From the NCBI GenBank assembly GCA_017303335.1, contig JAFLBK010000001.1, positions 625,001-689,000 on the forward strand: a stretch of 64,000 nt of DNA, written 5' to 3'. Below are positions 26,476-35,338 of the stretch, piece by piece. A program made the position numbers and the translations under genes. The notes under the pieces were generated by a model. That model was not told where the DNA came from. It ran no database searches and saw only the letters and a program-made list of their open reading frames with translations. This DNA is from Chitinophagales bacterium (GTDB lineage: Bacteria > Bacteroidota > Bacteroidia > Chitinophagales > Chitinophagaceae). Position 1 is the first letter of the stretch; every line of letters starts with the position of its first letter.

Positions 26476-27648
26476 TTAAGCCGCCTCGAAAATCGAGAGC
26501 AGTTTCATACTTACTTTATCGGAATCAAAATTATCTTCCGCCGTTTTCCGGGCGCCGGCTCCCAGTTCCCCTATCTTCGCCGGGTTATCTATAAATGTCA
26601 TCAGGGCCTGCACGATCTCATCCACCGAGTCGGGTTTTATCAGCAACGCGTTCTCCTGGTGATGCAGGTACTTGGGCACATCGCCCACGCGGGTGGCGAT
26701 CACGCCCTTACCCGAAGCCAGGAACTCACCGAGTTTGAAGGGAAAACCCGCGTTGGCGAAGGCCGAGTTCACCCTTGTCATGCAGAAGATATCGCAACTG
26801 TTGAGCACCGAATAGTATTCATCGGTGGCAAGAAACCCCTTGAACAGCACCCGTTCCTTTGCCGGTAACGCGGCGATCCTTGCCTTGATCTTTTCTACAT
26901 CATTGGGATGGCCAAGACCCGTAAGCACCAATTTGATGTTGCTGTCTTTCCTGCTCACTTCTTCAAAGGCGTCGAGCAGGTAGGACAACCCATCCTTCGG
27001 CGCAAAGGATCCGCCGTAGAATATCTTCAGGTTGTTTTTATCAGCCGTATAGCCGTTCCTGGAAAAATACCCGAGGTTCACCGTGATCGGGATCAGGTGA
27101 ACGGGGATCCTGCCTTTCGCATTTTGCATGGCACGTTCGTAGAGATGATCGGATATGGCCACGTAGGCGCTCGTGAACCAGCGTGACACGGCAAAGAGGA
27201 AGATCGACGTTTTGATCCGCAGTTTATTCATAAAGCCGATGTGCGCTTCAAAACGGTTGTCTTCGATGATATCGAATACAATCTTATACCCGATCATTTT
27301 TGCGTAAAGCAGGAAGAAGATATTCTTCAGATCGGGATAGTTGTAATTGTAGATGATGTTTGTTGCGTTCCGCTGTTTGCTTTTTCTGAGGAAGCCCATA
27401 CCCTTCGACCAGAAGCCGAAGATGGAGAACGGGTTGCTGAGTTTAAACCCGATGATGCGAAACGGCATATCGTTCAGCACACCTTCTTTCCCGATCGGCA
27501 CTTTGTTGTCGGTTTCGTAAATAAGGTTGTGAGCCGTTACAAATCGCTTTTGCACCAGGGGCGTAAACAGGTTACGCACCCGGGTAGAACCGGCCATCCC
27601 GTCGAAGCAGGAAACACCCATGATCACTATGTTAGGCCGGTTGTTCAT
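26476..27648 (-). CDS. GT4-family glycosyltransferase
   Basis: A 390-residue GT-B enzyme. The N-terminus carries a glycine-poor loop with GVSCFDGMAGSTRVRNLF. The C-terminal domain has KIFYGGSFAPKDGLSYLLDAFEEV and FKGFLATDEYYSVLNSCDIFCMTR followed by NAGFPFKLGEFLASGKGVIAT, the position of the GT4 acidic motif. It overlaps the preceding gene by four bases (27645-27648). One sugar of the repeat unit is probably added by this protein; donor unknown. Confidence 0.85.
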   Translation of the reverse strand: MNNRPNIVIMGVSCFDGMAGSTRVRNLFTPLVQKRFVTAHNLIYETDNKVPIGKEGVLNDMPFRIIGFKLSNPFSIFGFWSKGMGFLRKSKQRNATNIIYNYNYPDLKNIFFLLYAKMIGYKIVFDIIEDNRFEAHIGFMNKLRIKTSIFLFAVSRWFTSAYVAISDHLYERAMQNAKGRIPVHLIPITVNLGYFSRNGYTADKNNLKIFYGGSFAPKDGLSYLLDAFEEVSRKDSNIKLVLTGLGHPNDVEKIKARIAALPAKERVLFKGFLATDEYYSVLNSCDIFCMTRVNSAFANAGFPFKLGEFLASGKGVIATRVGDVPKYLHHQENALLIKPDSVDEIVQALMTFIDNPAKIGELGAGARKTAEDNFDSDKVSMKLLSIFEAA

Positions 27649-28961
27649 GATGCTGTTTTTGCCATGGAGCCGATCACTTCGCGGAAACGGTTCCGCACGT
27701 TCACGGAATCGTAACTGGCTTCGGCGATGCGGATGGCATTACCGGTGATCTGCTTTCGCAATTCAATGTCTTTTATTACGGAAGCCACGGCATCGGCCAG
27801 CAGCTTTGTATTGTTTTCCGTTACGGTAACCGCCCACTTGTTCCGCACCGCGTCGTCTACCAGGGCTGTTTCTCCCGGACCGAACACGATGATGGGCGTA
27901 CCGCTTACCATGTATTCCGGCGCCTTGGTAGGCATGGAGTATTTGATGAAGCGGATCGACTCTTCCGAAAAATCATAGGGCAGGTATAAGAAATCGGCTT
28001 CGGCAAAAACACGGGGCAGTTCATTGTAAGCCACCATCGGTTTATGCCGGGCGCATTTATACCTGCTGATCCAGGCGGGCTGGTCCTTTGTCTGCAGTAC
28101 AAATTGCACCGCTGTATTCAATTGTTCATTTGCCATATCCAGCGCCTGAGCCATGGATTCGAGGCTGGTGTTGATACCCGGGCCGATACGCCCTGCATAC
28201 AGGATCACCGGGTTCGCTCCCAGTTCGTACTGTGTTCGCTGGTGGCTTTTCCAGAATCCTGTTTCAATCGGGTTGTGGAAGGTGATGAAATCACGCCCGT
28301 ACCGTTGTTTATATTCACGCGCCATGGCATGGCTGATGCTCATCAGCACCGTTGCCCTGTCCATCATCGCACGCAATTCCTTATCGATCTTTTTGTGCCA
28401 GTAGTTTTTGAAGGGGCCTTTCTGGCTGATGGTGGAAGGCCAGTCGTCCATCACGTGATAGATCATGGGCTTCTTTGTATACTCCTGCACGGCTTTGCAG
28501 AAAAGTACCGCTTCCCGGGTGGTAGCCTGTGCATAGATACAATCCGGGTTATACGCGTCGAGCCAGCGGCGCAGTTTATCGGATAGCCGTATGCTCGACA
28601 AGGCATGGAAGAGCCCGGCATATTCCAGCCCCGGATAAAAATATTGATCAATGAACCGGGTGCGGAAACCTGGTTTACCCGCAACGGGCGCCGCTTTCTT
28701 TTCCTCCGGTTTCATCCTGCGTTCGCCCGAGGCTACCTTCCGTTGCATGATGCTGAAGGGGAACATCCACTTATATTCTTCTTCGCCCAACACATAATAG
28801 GTATCACACACATCGGTGTTCAGGTTATGCAGCATGTGATCGGTGCACAGCACGGCGATCTTGTCCTTATCCCAGCCGGCAAACAGGTTTGCCTGCGTGA
28901 TACCGCCACCAAAGTCCTGGTTGAAAGGCTGTCCGAGTATCAGGGTTTTGGGTAAAGACAT
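27645..28961 (-). CDS. GT4-like glycosyltransferase
   Basis: A 438-residue GT-B enzyme. GQPFNQDFGGGITQANLF is the N-terminal glycine loop. The C-terminal half has VILYAGRIGPGINTSLESMAQAL, AYNELPRVFAEADFLYLPYDF and YSMPTKAPEYMVSGTPIIVFGP. A charged insert lies at about residues 75-95 (RKVASGERRMKPEEKKAAP). Compared with the neighbouring GT4 enzymes the acceptor domain is larger. It starts 8 bases after the polymerase gene and overlaps the next transferase by 4 bases. Confidence 0.82.
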   Translation of the reverse strand: MSLPKTLILGQPFNQDFGGGITQANLFAGWDKDKIAVLCTDHMLHNLNTDVCDTYYVLGEEEYKWMFPFSIMQRKVASGERRMKPEEKKAAPVAGKPGFRTRFIDQYFYPGLEYAGLFHALSSIRLSDKLRRWLDAYNPDCIYAQATTREAVLFCKAVQEYTKKPMIYHVMDDWPSTISQKGPFKNYWHKKIDKELRAMMDRATVLMSISHAMAREYKQRYGRDFITFHNPIETGFWKSHQRTQYELGANPVILYAGRIGPGINTSLESMAQALDMANEQLNTAVQFVLQTKDQPAWISRYKCARHKPMVAYNELPRVFAEADFLYLPYDFSEESIRFIKYSMPTKAPEYMVSGTPIIVFGPGETALVDDAVRNKWAVTVTENNTKLLADAVASVIKDIELRKQITGNAIRIAEASYDSVNVRNRFREVIGSMAKTAS

Positions 28962-28969
28962 TTTTATCG

Positions 28970-30268
28970 TTAGTTCTGTAATGAAAATTTAATTTGTTCG
29001 TCGGAAAGATTCCGGATCTTATCCGAATAGCAGATGGCCGCCGCCACCCATACCAGCACAAAACTCATGTTGAATACCATCCCACCCGTTGGGTAGAGAT
29101 AGAGTATCCAGAGAAAGACCCACATGGCGGATGCTTTAGACAGTACGTTGTTCGACTTGAAGAATCCCTTGTACACAGCCGGTATGAGCATGCCCAGCAC
29201 CAGGGCCAGGCTGATGATGCCTCCCTTCAGAATGATCTGCAGGTAACCGGTTTCGATGTTATCGCGGAAGCCGGCGCCTTCGGCGTCGTTCACATTATCC
29301 ACGATCGGGCAATAATATTTTCCTTTGATGCCCTTGCCGATGATCCAGTCGGTAGAGGACATATCCGCGTACATATACTCTTCCACGCCTGTACGGGTAT
29401 CTTCTTCCCCGCGGTCGATGAGGAAGTTGAACATGGCGGGTGTTTTCATACCCGCGACAACCACGGCGGCAGCCAGCGACATAATAACCGCTGCCGAAAT
29501 AACCAGCGCTTTTTTCTTGGTGCTGATCACAAAGATCATGGCGGCACAGGCAAGCGTGGTTCCGTTGATGAAGATCAGACCACGGCGTGCCCGGAAGATG
29601 GAGAAGAACATCGCCACGGCCAATACCAGCAGGGCGAAAATATTTTTCATTCCGATCTTTCCCAGGAACCCTTTCTTACTGGTATGGTAATTATAATTGA
29701 GGAGTATGAAGCCGATCGGAAGGGCCAGGATGCTGGTCAGGTATTCCACCAGGCCCTGGCTAACGAGGTTAAGCCGGTCGTAATCGTGCAGGGTGTCATA
29801 GAAAAGAACGACGCCGACCAGGAAACAAACGCCCAGGATGATCAGCGCCGTGAATATTTTTTTGTACGATTTGATATTCCGCGGAAGCAGCATCACCACC
29901 GACGCGAAGTAAGGCCAGATGCCGAACGTGATGTCGAGGAACATCTGCTTGAGGGAATTGAAATCGTATTGAGAGCCCCGCAGTACAATGGTTACCGAGT
30001 AGAGCAGGTTGAGGATGAATAAAATCTTGAGAAGCTGGTTGTCGAACCGGAATTTCATCAGGCTTACCGAACCCAGCATCATCAATCCCAGCCCGATGAT
30101 CTGGAAACCCTGGCAGCTGGCGGCACTCAGGAAATTACTTTCGCTCGATGCAAGGAAGAAAAAGATCAGGTAAATGGAATAGCCATACCAGAAGTAGCCC
30201 AGGGCAGCGTCCTGTTTCTTTGAAGCAGTAAGTACCGTATCACCTGTATATGGTTTCCTTCGTATCAC
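28970..30268 (-). CDS. O-antigen polymerase/ligase-like membrane protein (Wzy candidate)
   Basis: A 432-residue polytopic protein with 10 or more predicted membrane segments and a periplasmic loop of moderate length (about 275-345, DRGEEDTRTGVEEYMYADMSS...NIETGYLQIILKGG). The ETGYLQ...G segment resembles the conserved part of O-antigen ligase/polymerase (Wzy_C-type) proteins. No other polymerase candidate is present, and Wzx, Wzc and Wza are all encoded nearby, so a Wzy role in repeat-unit polymerisation fits. Such proteins are too divergent for a firm call from sequence alone. Confidence 0.75.
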   Translation of the reverse strand: MIRRKPYTGDTVLTASKKQDAALGYFWYGYSIYLIFFFLASSESNFLSAASCQGFQIIGLGLMMLGSVSLMKFRFDNQLLKILFILNLLYSVTIVLRGSQYDFNSLKQMFLDITFGIWPYFASVVMLLPRNIKSYKKIFTALIILGVCFLVGVVLFYDTLHDYDRLNLVSQGLVEYLTSILALPIGFILLNYNYHTSKKGFLGKIGMKNIFALLVLAVAMFFSIFRARRGLIFINGTTLACAAMIFVISTKKKALVISAAVIMSLAAAVVVAGMKTPAMFNFLIDRGEEDTRTGVEEYMYADMSSTDWIIGKGIKGKYYCPIVDNVNDAEGAGFRDNIETGYLQIILKGGIISLALVLGMLIPAVYKGFFKSNNVLSKASAMWVFLWILYLYPTGGMVFNMSFVLVWVAAAICYSDKIRNLSDEQIKFSLQN

Positions 30269-30329
30269 TGGGTCTTGTAGTTTTCAGCAGGGTTCGTGAG
30301 CGTTTTGGCAGGTATCGAAAAGCAGTGTA

Positions 30330-31496
30330 TCATTTTTGGCCGAATCCCGTCTGACCTTTTTCCCTGATCCGGTCCAGCAGAAATTTACTCAGCATATGAC
30401 CCGCCTGCACGTGGCCGCGGTTCTTCCAGTGACCACCGTCGATCTTCAGGTAATCATCCGCCGTGAAAAGGCTGATGGGATCAACGTAGGGTATTGAAAG
30501 TTCTTTCATCAGTTTCACCGCGTTCAGGTAGTGCTCCTCTTTTTCCTTGATATCCACCGATGCCGGGATAATCAATACGATCAGTTCGGCATTGTTCGCC
30601 TGTACATAGTCTTTCAGTTGCTGCAGGTATTCCTTCGTGAGTTTGTATTCCTGTTCGTTGGTTTTACCCTTGTTGCCGCTGAGGCGGTTGGCCACCTTCA
30701 TCTTCAGGTCGCTGAGGAAGCTGATGAACTTACTGCGGTCCATCAGTTTCTGAACGAAGTTCAGTTCCTCGACGGGATAGGTGCCGGTGGCTTTTTTGAA
30801 TGCCTCCCGTTTGGTGATCGGGTAGGGTTTGAAATCCTTGTCGTAATCGTAGAGATTATAGCAGGATGCCAGGTCGTTGAACACCAGCTTGTCGTAAGGC
30901 AGCAGGTTGTCTTCAAAATCATTGCCTACATAAAAACCGAGCACCACATAGTTAGCGTGCTGCATCGGCAGGTATTTCTTAACGGTAAACAGGGCATGAT
31001 TGGTTCCGGTTGCGGGGATGCCGGTATTCCATACCAGCGCCGGGTGCGATTTTTTGATATCGCTTTCGAGCACATCCACGTACGAGCTGTCGATATCGGC
31101 CGAAGCGCCCCAGGTAAAACTGTCGCCGGCAACCAGCACTTTCAGCGAATCGCTCGAAGCGGCGATCGGCGTAAAATTATCCCGGTCGTGGTAGCCATCG
31201 TTGTTGATCATCTTCAGCCGGTGGTAGTACCATATTTCGCGGAGAAAGTGGATGGAATCGGGTACACCAACCTGGTTGGCAACATAACGCGGCCCGTTGA
31301 CAGAATCGCAGGCCCACCATTTTGCCTGGTTGAGCGTGAAGCGCTTTGCCTTGGCGTAGGTAGACTGGTACCCGGTGATGGAAAGAATAGCCTCGCCCAG
31401 GATAAATACAATGACCAGCAGGAAAAGCAGGGTGAACAAGGCGAACTTGATCTTCTTCCCTTTTGAGTAGTTACCGGTATTTGCTGTTGCTGCCAT
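30330..31496 (-). CDS. Membrane-anchored SGNH/GDSL hydrolase
   Basis: A 388-residue protein with one membrane segment (about 16-36) and an extracytoplasmic SGNH domain: block I GDSFTWG with S126, block III-like FYVGNDFED, and block V D353-G-G-H356 in DGGHWKNRGH. It is likely an esterase or transacylase acting on the polysaccharide or on its acyl groups. It lies 10 bases downstream of the carbamoyltransferase and is unrelated in detail to the DltD-like SGNH protein at 17448, so the operon has two distinct SGNH proteins. One might add groups and the other remove them; that is inference. Confidence 0.78.
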   Translation of the reverse strand: MAATANTGNYSKGKKIKFALFTLLFLLVIVFILGEAILSITGYQSTYAKAKRFTLNQAKWWACDSVNGPRYVANQVGVPDSIHFLREIWYYHRLKMINNDGYHDRDNFTPIAASSDSLKVLVAGDSFTWGASADIDSSYVDVLESDIKKSHPALVWNTGIPATGTNHALFTVKKYLPMQHANYVVLGFYVGNDFEDNLLPYDKLVFNDLASCYNLYDYDKDFKPYPITKREAFKKATGTYPVEELNFVQKLMDRSKFISFLSDLKMKVANRLSGNKGKTNEQEYKLTKEYLQQLKDYVQANNAELIVLIIPASVDIKEKEEHYLNAVKLMKELSIPYVDPISLFTADDYLKIDGGHWKNRGHVQAGHMLSKFLLDRIREKGQTGFGQK

Positions 31497-31506
31497 CGTG
31501 TTATGA

Positions 31507-33369
31507 TTAGTCGAGTTTGAATTCTTCTTTCCAGTTGGTATCGTTCACCAGTTCTTTCTGGTCGGCTTTATCGAATACGAAGTTACCCACAACGAGTACG
31601 TCCATTTCGGTACGCATGAAGCAACGGAAGGCGTCATCCGGTGTACACACGATGGGCTCGCCCCGTACGTTGAAGCTGGAGTTCACCAGCAGGCCGAAGC
31701 CTGTTTGGTTCTTGAACTCATTGATCAGTTCCCAGTAGCGGGGGTTGGTTTTCTTACTTACGGTTTGAATACGTGCCGAGTAATCGACGTGTGTAACGGC
31801 GGGTATGTCGGAACGCAGGTGATAGAGGCGTTCGTACATCTCCATGTCGTTGTAGTTGGCCGGAAGCGGTTTAATGTGTTTATCCTGTACGGGCATCACC
31901 ACCAGCATGTATGGCGATGTTCCCTGCAGTTTGAAATATTCATTTACGTCTTCTTCCAGTACCGAAGGAGCGAACGGACGGAAACCTTCCCGGTACTTGA
32001 TCTTCAGGTTCATCTTCTTCTGCATTTCCGGGTTACGGGCGTCGCCGAGGATACTGCGGCTGCCAAGGGCCCTGGGACCGTATTCCATACGGCCCTGAAA
32101 CCAGCCGATCACATTGCCGTCTTTCAGTTTGCCGGCAACCACCTTGGTCAGGTCGGCGAAGTTTTCGTAGTAGGTGTATTTACCGCCATACTTGCGTACC
32201 ATCCCCAGTATCTGGTTGTCGTTGAACTGCGGGCCCAGGTAAGCGCCCCTCATTTCATCGGCAACGTTCGGGTTCACCGTACGTTTCTCATTCTTCCACA
32301 TGTACCAGCCGCAATAGGCAGCGCCCAATGCGCCACCGGCATCGCCGGAAGCGGGTTGTATCCAGATGTTCTTGAAAATTCCTTTTTCGATGAGTTTACC
32401 ATTGGCTACGCAATTCAACGCCACACCGCCTGCCATTACCAGGTTATCGCTGCCGGTCAGTTTTTTGGCCGACTCGGCAAGTTTGATCACAATCTCTTCG
32501 GTGATCTGCTGGATGGCCAGGGCCATGTTCATATAATCCTGCGATATTTCCGACTCCGGGTTGCGGGGCGGTAAACCGAAAAGTTCTGTCCACTTGCTGT
32601 TATTGGTCATCTTCAGCCCCGTGGCATAATTGAAGTATTTCATGTTCAGCAGGATGGAGCCATCTTCCCGTACATCGACCAGCGTTTCGAGTGTTTTACG
32701 CTTGAATTCTTTTGTCTGTGCCGAATCCGGGTTACCATAAGGCGCCAGTCCCATCAGTTTATATTCACCGCTGTTTACCGTAAAACCCGTGTAGTAGGTA
32801 AAGGCCGAATAGAGCAGACCCAGCGAATGCGGGAAGTGCAATTCCTCCACCATCTTGATCTGGTTTCCGGTACCGTGCCCGATCGTAGTGGTGGCCCACT
32901 CACCCACACCATCGATGGTGAGGATGGCGGCGTCTTCGAAGGGACTCGGGTAGAAGGCGCTGGCGGCGTGCGACAGGTGGTGCTCCGGGAACAATACCGG
33001 GATCTTCTTATCGCTGAATTTTTTGAACTCATCGCGGAGCATCTTTTTCATGAACAGTTTTTCCTTGATCCATACCGGAACAGAGGAAAGAAAACTGGTG
33101 AGGCCCTTGGGAGCGAACGCGTGATAGGTTTCGATCAGCCTTTCAAACTTGATGAAGGGCTTGTCGTAAAACGCGATCGCCGAAAGGTCGTCGAATCGGA
33201 TGCCCGCTTCGTCGAGCACATAGCGGATGGCATGTTCCGGGAAATTCGGATCATGCTTCTTCCGCGTGAAGCGTTCCTCATGAGCAGCCGCAATGATCTC
33301 GCCATCGCATACAATGGCGGCAGCACTATCGTGGTAATAGGCAGAGATACCTAGAATGAATGTTGCCAA
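31507..33369 (-). CDS. Carbamoyltransferase (NodU/CmcH/SxtI family)
   Basis: The 620-residue protein starts ILGISAYYHDSAAAIV and has EERFTRKKHD, the HHLSHAASAFYPSPF motif of the N-terminal Kae1-like domain, GGVALNCVANGKL, and the C-terminal GPRALGSRSILGDAR and NVRGEPIVCTPDDAFRCF. The family makes carbamoyl-adenylate from carbamoyl phosphate and ATP and transfers the carbamoyl group to a hydroxyl. Here a sugar hydroxyl in the repeat unit is the likely acceptor. It is followed upstream by the DUF5989 and SxtJ genes, the same trio that accompanies SxtI in the saxitoxin cluster. Length is typical. Confidence 0.93.
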   Translation of the reverse strand: MATFILGISAYYHDSAAAIVCDGEIIAAAHEERFTRKKHDPNFPEHAIRYVLDEAGIRFDDLSAIAFYDKPFIKFERLIETYHAFAPKGLTSFLSSVPVWIKEKLFMKKMLRDEFKKFSDKKIPVLFPEHHLSHAASAFYPSPFEDAAILTIDGVGEWATTTIGHGTGNQIKMVEELHFPHSLGLLYSAFTYYTGFTVNSGEYKLMGLAPYGNPDSAQTKEFKRKTLETLVDVREDGSILLNMKYFNYATGLKMTNNSKWTELFGLPPRNPESEISQDYMNMALAIQQITEEIVIKLAESAKKLTGSDNLVMAGGVALNCVANGKLIEKGIFKNIWIQPASGDAGGALGAAYCGWYMWKNEKRTVNPNVADEMRGAYLGPQFNDNQILGMVRKYGGKYTYYENFADLTKVVAGKLKDGNVIGWFQGRMEYGPRALGSRSILGDARNPEMQKKMNLKIKYREGFRPFAPSVLEEDVNEYFKLQGTSPYMLVVMPVQDKHIKPLPANYNDMEMYERLYHLRSDIPAVTHVDYSARIQTVSKKTNPRYWELINEFKNQTGFGLLVNSSFNVRGEPIVCTPDDAFRCFMRTEMDVLVVGNFVFDKADQKELVNDTNWKEEFKLD

Positions 33370-33385
33370 TGTTTGGTCTTTTTAA

Positions 33386-33535
33386 TTAAAACAATGTATA
33401 AATGAATGGTGCGATGGCAGAACCGGCCGACAACACGATCAACACGCCGAATACCAGCAGCACAATAATGAGGGGCAGCAGCCAGAATTTCTTCCTGACT
33501 TTTAAAAATGCCCACAGTTCACGTAAAAATTCCAT
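33386..33535 (-). CDS. DUF5989/SxtK-like small membrane protein (49 aa)
   Basis: A 49-residue open frame, MEFLRELWAFLKVRKKFWL followed by one hydrophobic helix (about residues 18-38) and ending FIYTLF. Start, amphipathic basic N-terminus and position between SxtJ and the carbamoyltransferase match the DUF5989 family, which is regularly found in this place. Function is unknown; it may hold the carbamoyltransferase at the membrane. It is short enough to be missed by standard gene callers. Confidence 0.85.
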   Translation of the reverse strand: MEFLRELWAFLKVRKKFWLLPLIIVLLVFGVLIVLSAGSAIAPFIYTLF

Positions 33536-33554
33536 ATTCTGATTTTTAAGTTGT

Positions 33555-33968
33555 TTAATAAGGATGTTCTATGTCTTTGGCGGTGAAAAGGTGATTGCGG
33601 GTAATCATCACCGATTTGCCGCTTTTCTTGAATGTTTTCAGATCGAGCGTATCTTTTCCCATTGCCTGGCGGATCAGACTTACCGGGAAGAGCACGACAA
33701 AGTAGATCACCGTCAACAGTATCTTCGAAACCACTTCGCCCAGCAGTGTTGTTAAGCCGAACCATATTACAGCGAACGGGTAAAACAGCATCGGGATGGC
33801 CATGGTAACCACCAGGGAAGCGATCGCTATTTCGTAAAAGAGAATCTTTTTGGTAAAGAAGCCCAGCAACAGCAGGATGAGGGTCATTGCCATTCCCGTA
33901 TCGGTTGCCTGCTTTTTGGAGATATCCGTCGGAAAATATTTTCCCAATAAGCTTTTTTCCTGTGTCAT
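33555..33968 (-). CDS. SxtJ-family membrane protein
   Basis: The 137-residue protein has two or three membrane segments (about 27-42, 46-73 and 80-100) and a basic C-terminal tail (KTFKKSGKSVMITRNHLF). The family is named after SxtJ of the saxitoxin cluster and accompanies NodU-type carbamoyltransferases in many exopolysaccharide loci. Function unknown; a membrane partner of the carbamoyltransferase is likely from context. A 131-bp gap with two hairpins lies upstream of its start. Confidence 0.82.
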   Translation of the reverse strand: MTQEKSLLGKYFPTDISKKQATDTGMAMTLILLLLGFFTKKILFYEIAIASLVVTMAIPMLFYPFAVIWFGLTTLLGEVVSKILLTVIYFVVLFPVSLIRQAMGKDTLDLKTFKKSGKSVMITRNHLFTAKDIEHPY

Positions 33969-33986
33969 AGATGTTTATGTTTTGGC

Positions 33987-34006
33987 GAACCGGCCCTTAC
34001 CGGCTC
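33987..34006 (-). other. Second hairpin in the sxtJ leader
   Basis: On the - strand RNA, GAGCCGG and CCGGUUC can pair (7 bp with one G-U) around a 6-base loop. It lies between the terminator-like hairpin and the sxtJ start and could be a leader element; there is no U tract after it. Confidence 0.35.
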
Positions 34007-34018
34007 ATATATAATTTT

Positions 34019-34073
34019 AAAAAAAACCATAACGCTGTGATGCTACCCCTTATTTTACGGGTTACAGCATTAT
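34019..34073 (-). terminator. Terminator-like hairpin inside the polysaccharide operon
   Basis: In - strand RNA a 10-bp outer stem (AUAAUGCUGU with ACAGCGUUAU, one U-G pair) encloses a small ACCC/GGGU inner stem. Two G and eight U follow immediately. The wobble pair would be a C-A mismatch on the + strand, so the structure belongs to the - transcript. It lies in the 131-bp gap between the GT4 gene at 34100 and sxtJ. Confidence 0.6.
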
Positions 34074-34099
34074 ATATAGTTTATCCGGCAAAAACAGGC

Positions 34100-35338
34100 T
34101 TATTTGCCCGTTTCGATCGTTTCCATCAGGTCCAGGTGCCGTTTCATGACCGAATCTTTCTCAAAATTGGCCAAAATCCTTCCTTTTACCTGGCTTTTAA
34201 TACAAAAGCGGATGCCTTCGGCCAGGTCTTCGGCGCTTTTATACTTCGCCAGGTAACCGTTTTCCCGGTGGCTGATCATGTCGGGGATGCCTCCCACTTC
34301 AAATCCCACCACGGGGGTACCGCAACTCAGGCTCTCCAAAACCGTCGTGGGCAGGTTATCTGCCAGCGAGGGTACAACGAACACATTGGCCGCATTGTAT
34401 ACCAAAGAAACAGAATATTCATCTTTCAGAAATCCGACAAAGCGTGTTTTGAACGGAATGGCGGCTTCAATCTCTTTGTTATACCCGCTTCCGAATATGA
34501 GAACAGAAATATCGGCGGGCATTCCTTCTTTCATGTTGCCCAGTATTTCCAGTGCGTTCTGCAGGTACTGCCAGCCTTTGTAGGGACTGTTGACCGTTAC
34601 GGCTCCGAAGGCGATGACGGTTTCTCCCTCCGCGATGTTCAGCAATTTCCGGGCAGCCGGTTTTTCGGTCGGCCGGAACAACGACTGGTCGAATAGATTC
34701 GGAATGTAAAACAGCGGTTTGTTCTTTGTAAGCAATGATTCTTTACTGCAGTTATACAGCCAGCGGCTTGGCGCCACAAAATACAGATTATTATACTTTG
34801 AATAGAGCCGTAACTTTTTGGTAAACTCCCGGGCTGCCAGGTCGTTTGTTTGCGGCGGCGTAAACATGGGGCATCGGTCGCAGCCGGTGGTTTTGTATTT
34901 GTCACAGGTGAAACTGTGGTGGCAACCACCGGTGATATTCCACATGTCGTGCATGAAGAAGATGACCGGTTTGTTGAGCCTCGCGATCTGCCGGAATCCC
35001 CGGAAGTTCAGAAAACCTTTCAGTGCCCAGTGTATATAAATGATGTCGGCTTTTTTCACCGCGTCGAGCCTGGCCAGGTTACTGCCCAGTACGGGGTACG
35101 AGAAAGAGCCCATCTGTTTATCCGTATGGCGGGTAAGGTGCTCCTGTATCTTGTCATCGAGCCGTGCAACCAGTCTCGCTTTTTTACCCATCGTTACCAC
35201 ACCGGGCAAACCGCTCTGGGAGTTGTGCAGCGTTACGATGCTTGTTTGCAGGTTCGCCGCGTTGAAGGTATGATAGAGCCGCAGGGCTGCACGCCCGGCC
35301 GATTCCATCGAGTATTGTATATGTACAACCTTCTTCAT
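34100..35338 (-). CDS. GT4-family glycosyltransferase with a Cys cluster
   Basis: A 412-residue GT-B enzyme. KVVHIQYSMESAGRAALRLYHTF is split by the N-terminal loop; then comes a cysteine cluster (GGCHHSFTCDKYKTTGCDRCPMF, about residues 138-160), which occurs in a known group of exopolysaccharide GT4 enzymes and may bind a metal. The C-terminal domain has GFLKDEYSVSLVYNAANVFVVPSLADNLPTTVLESLSCGTPVVGF with the ExxxxxxxE-type donor motif. It overlaps the Wzx stop by one base. Confidence 0.86.
   Translation of the reverse strand: MKKVVHIQYSMESAGRAALRLYHTFNAANLQTSIVTLHNSQSGLPGVVTMGKKARLVARLDDKIQEHLTRHTDKQMGSFSYPVLGSNLARLDAVKKADIIYIHWALKGFLNFRGFRQIARLNKPVIFFMHDMWNITGGCHHSFTCDKYKTTGCDRCPMFTPPQTNDLAAREFTKKLRLYSKYNNLYFVAPSRWLYNCSKESLLTKNKPLFYIPNLFDQSLFRPTEKPAARKLLNIAEGETVIAFGAVTVNSPYKGWQYLQNALEILGNMKEGMPADISVLIFGSGYNKEIEAAIPFKTRFVGFLKDEYSVSLVYNAANVFVVPSLADNLPTTVLESLSCGTPVVGFEVGGIPDMISHRENGYLAKYKSAEDLAEGIRFCIKSQVKGRILANFEKDSVMKRHLDLMETIETGK

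Noticed and set aside
28994-30022. Long open frame (342 codons) on the + strand opposite the Wzy-like gene
   Set aside because: Mirror of a membrane-protein gene; composition rich in His, Asp, Glu and Gln without any domain, and all neighbours are on the - strand. Similar antisense frames occur opposite most large genes here.
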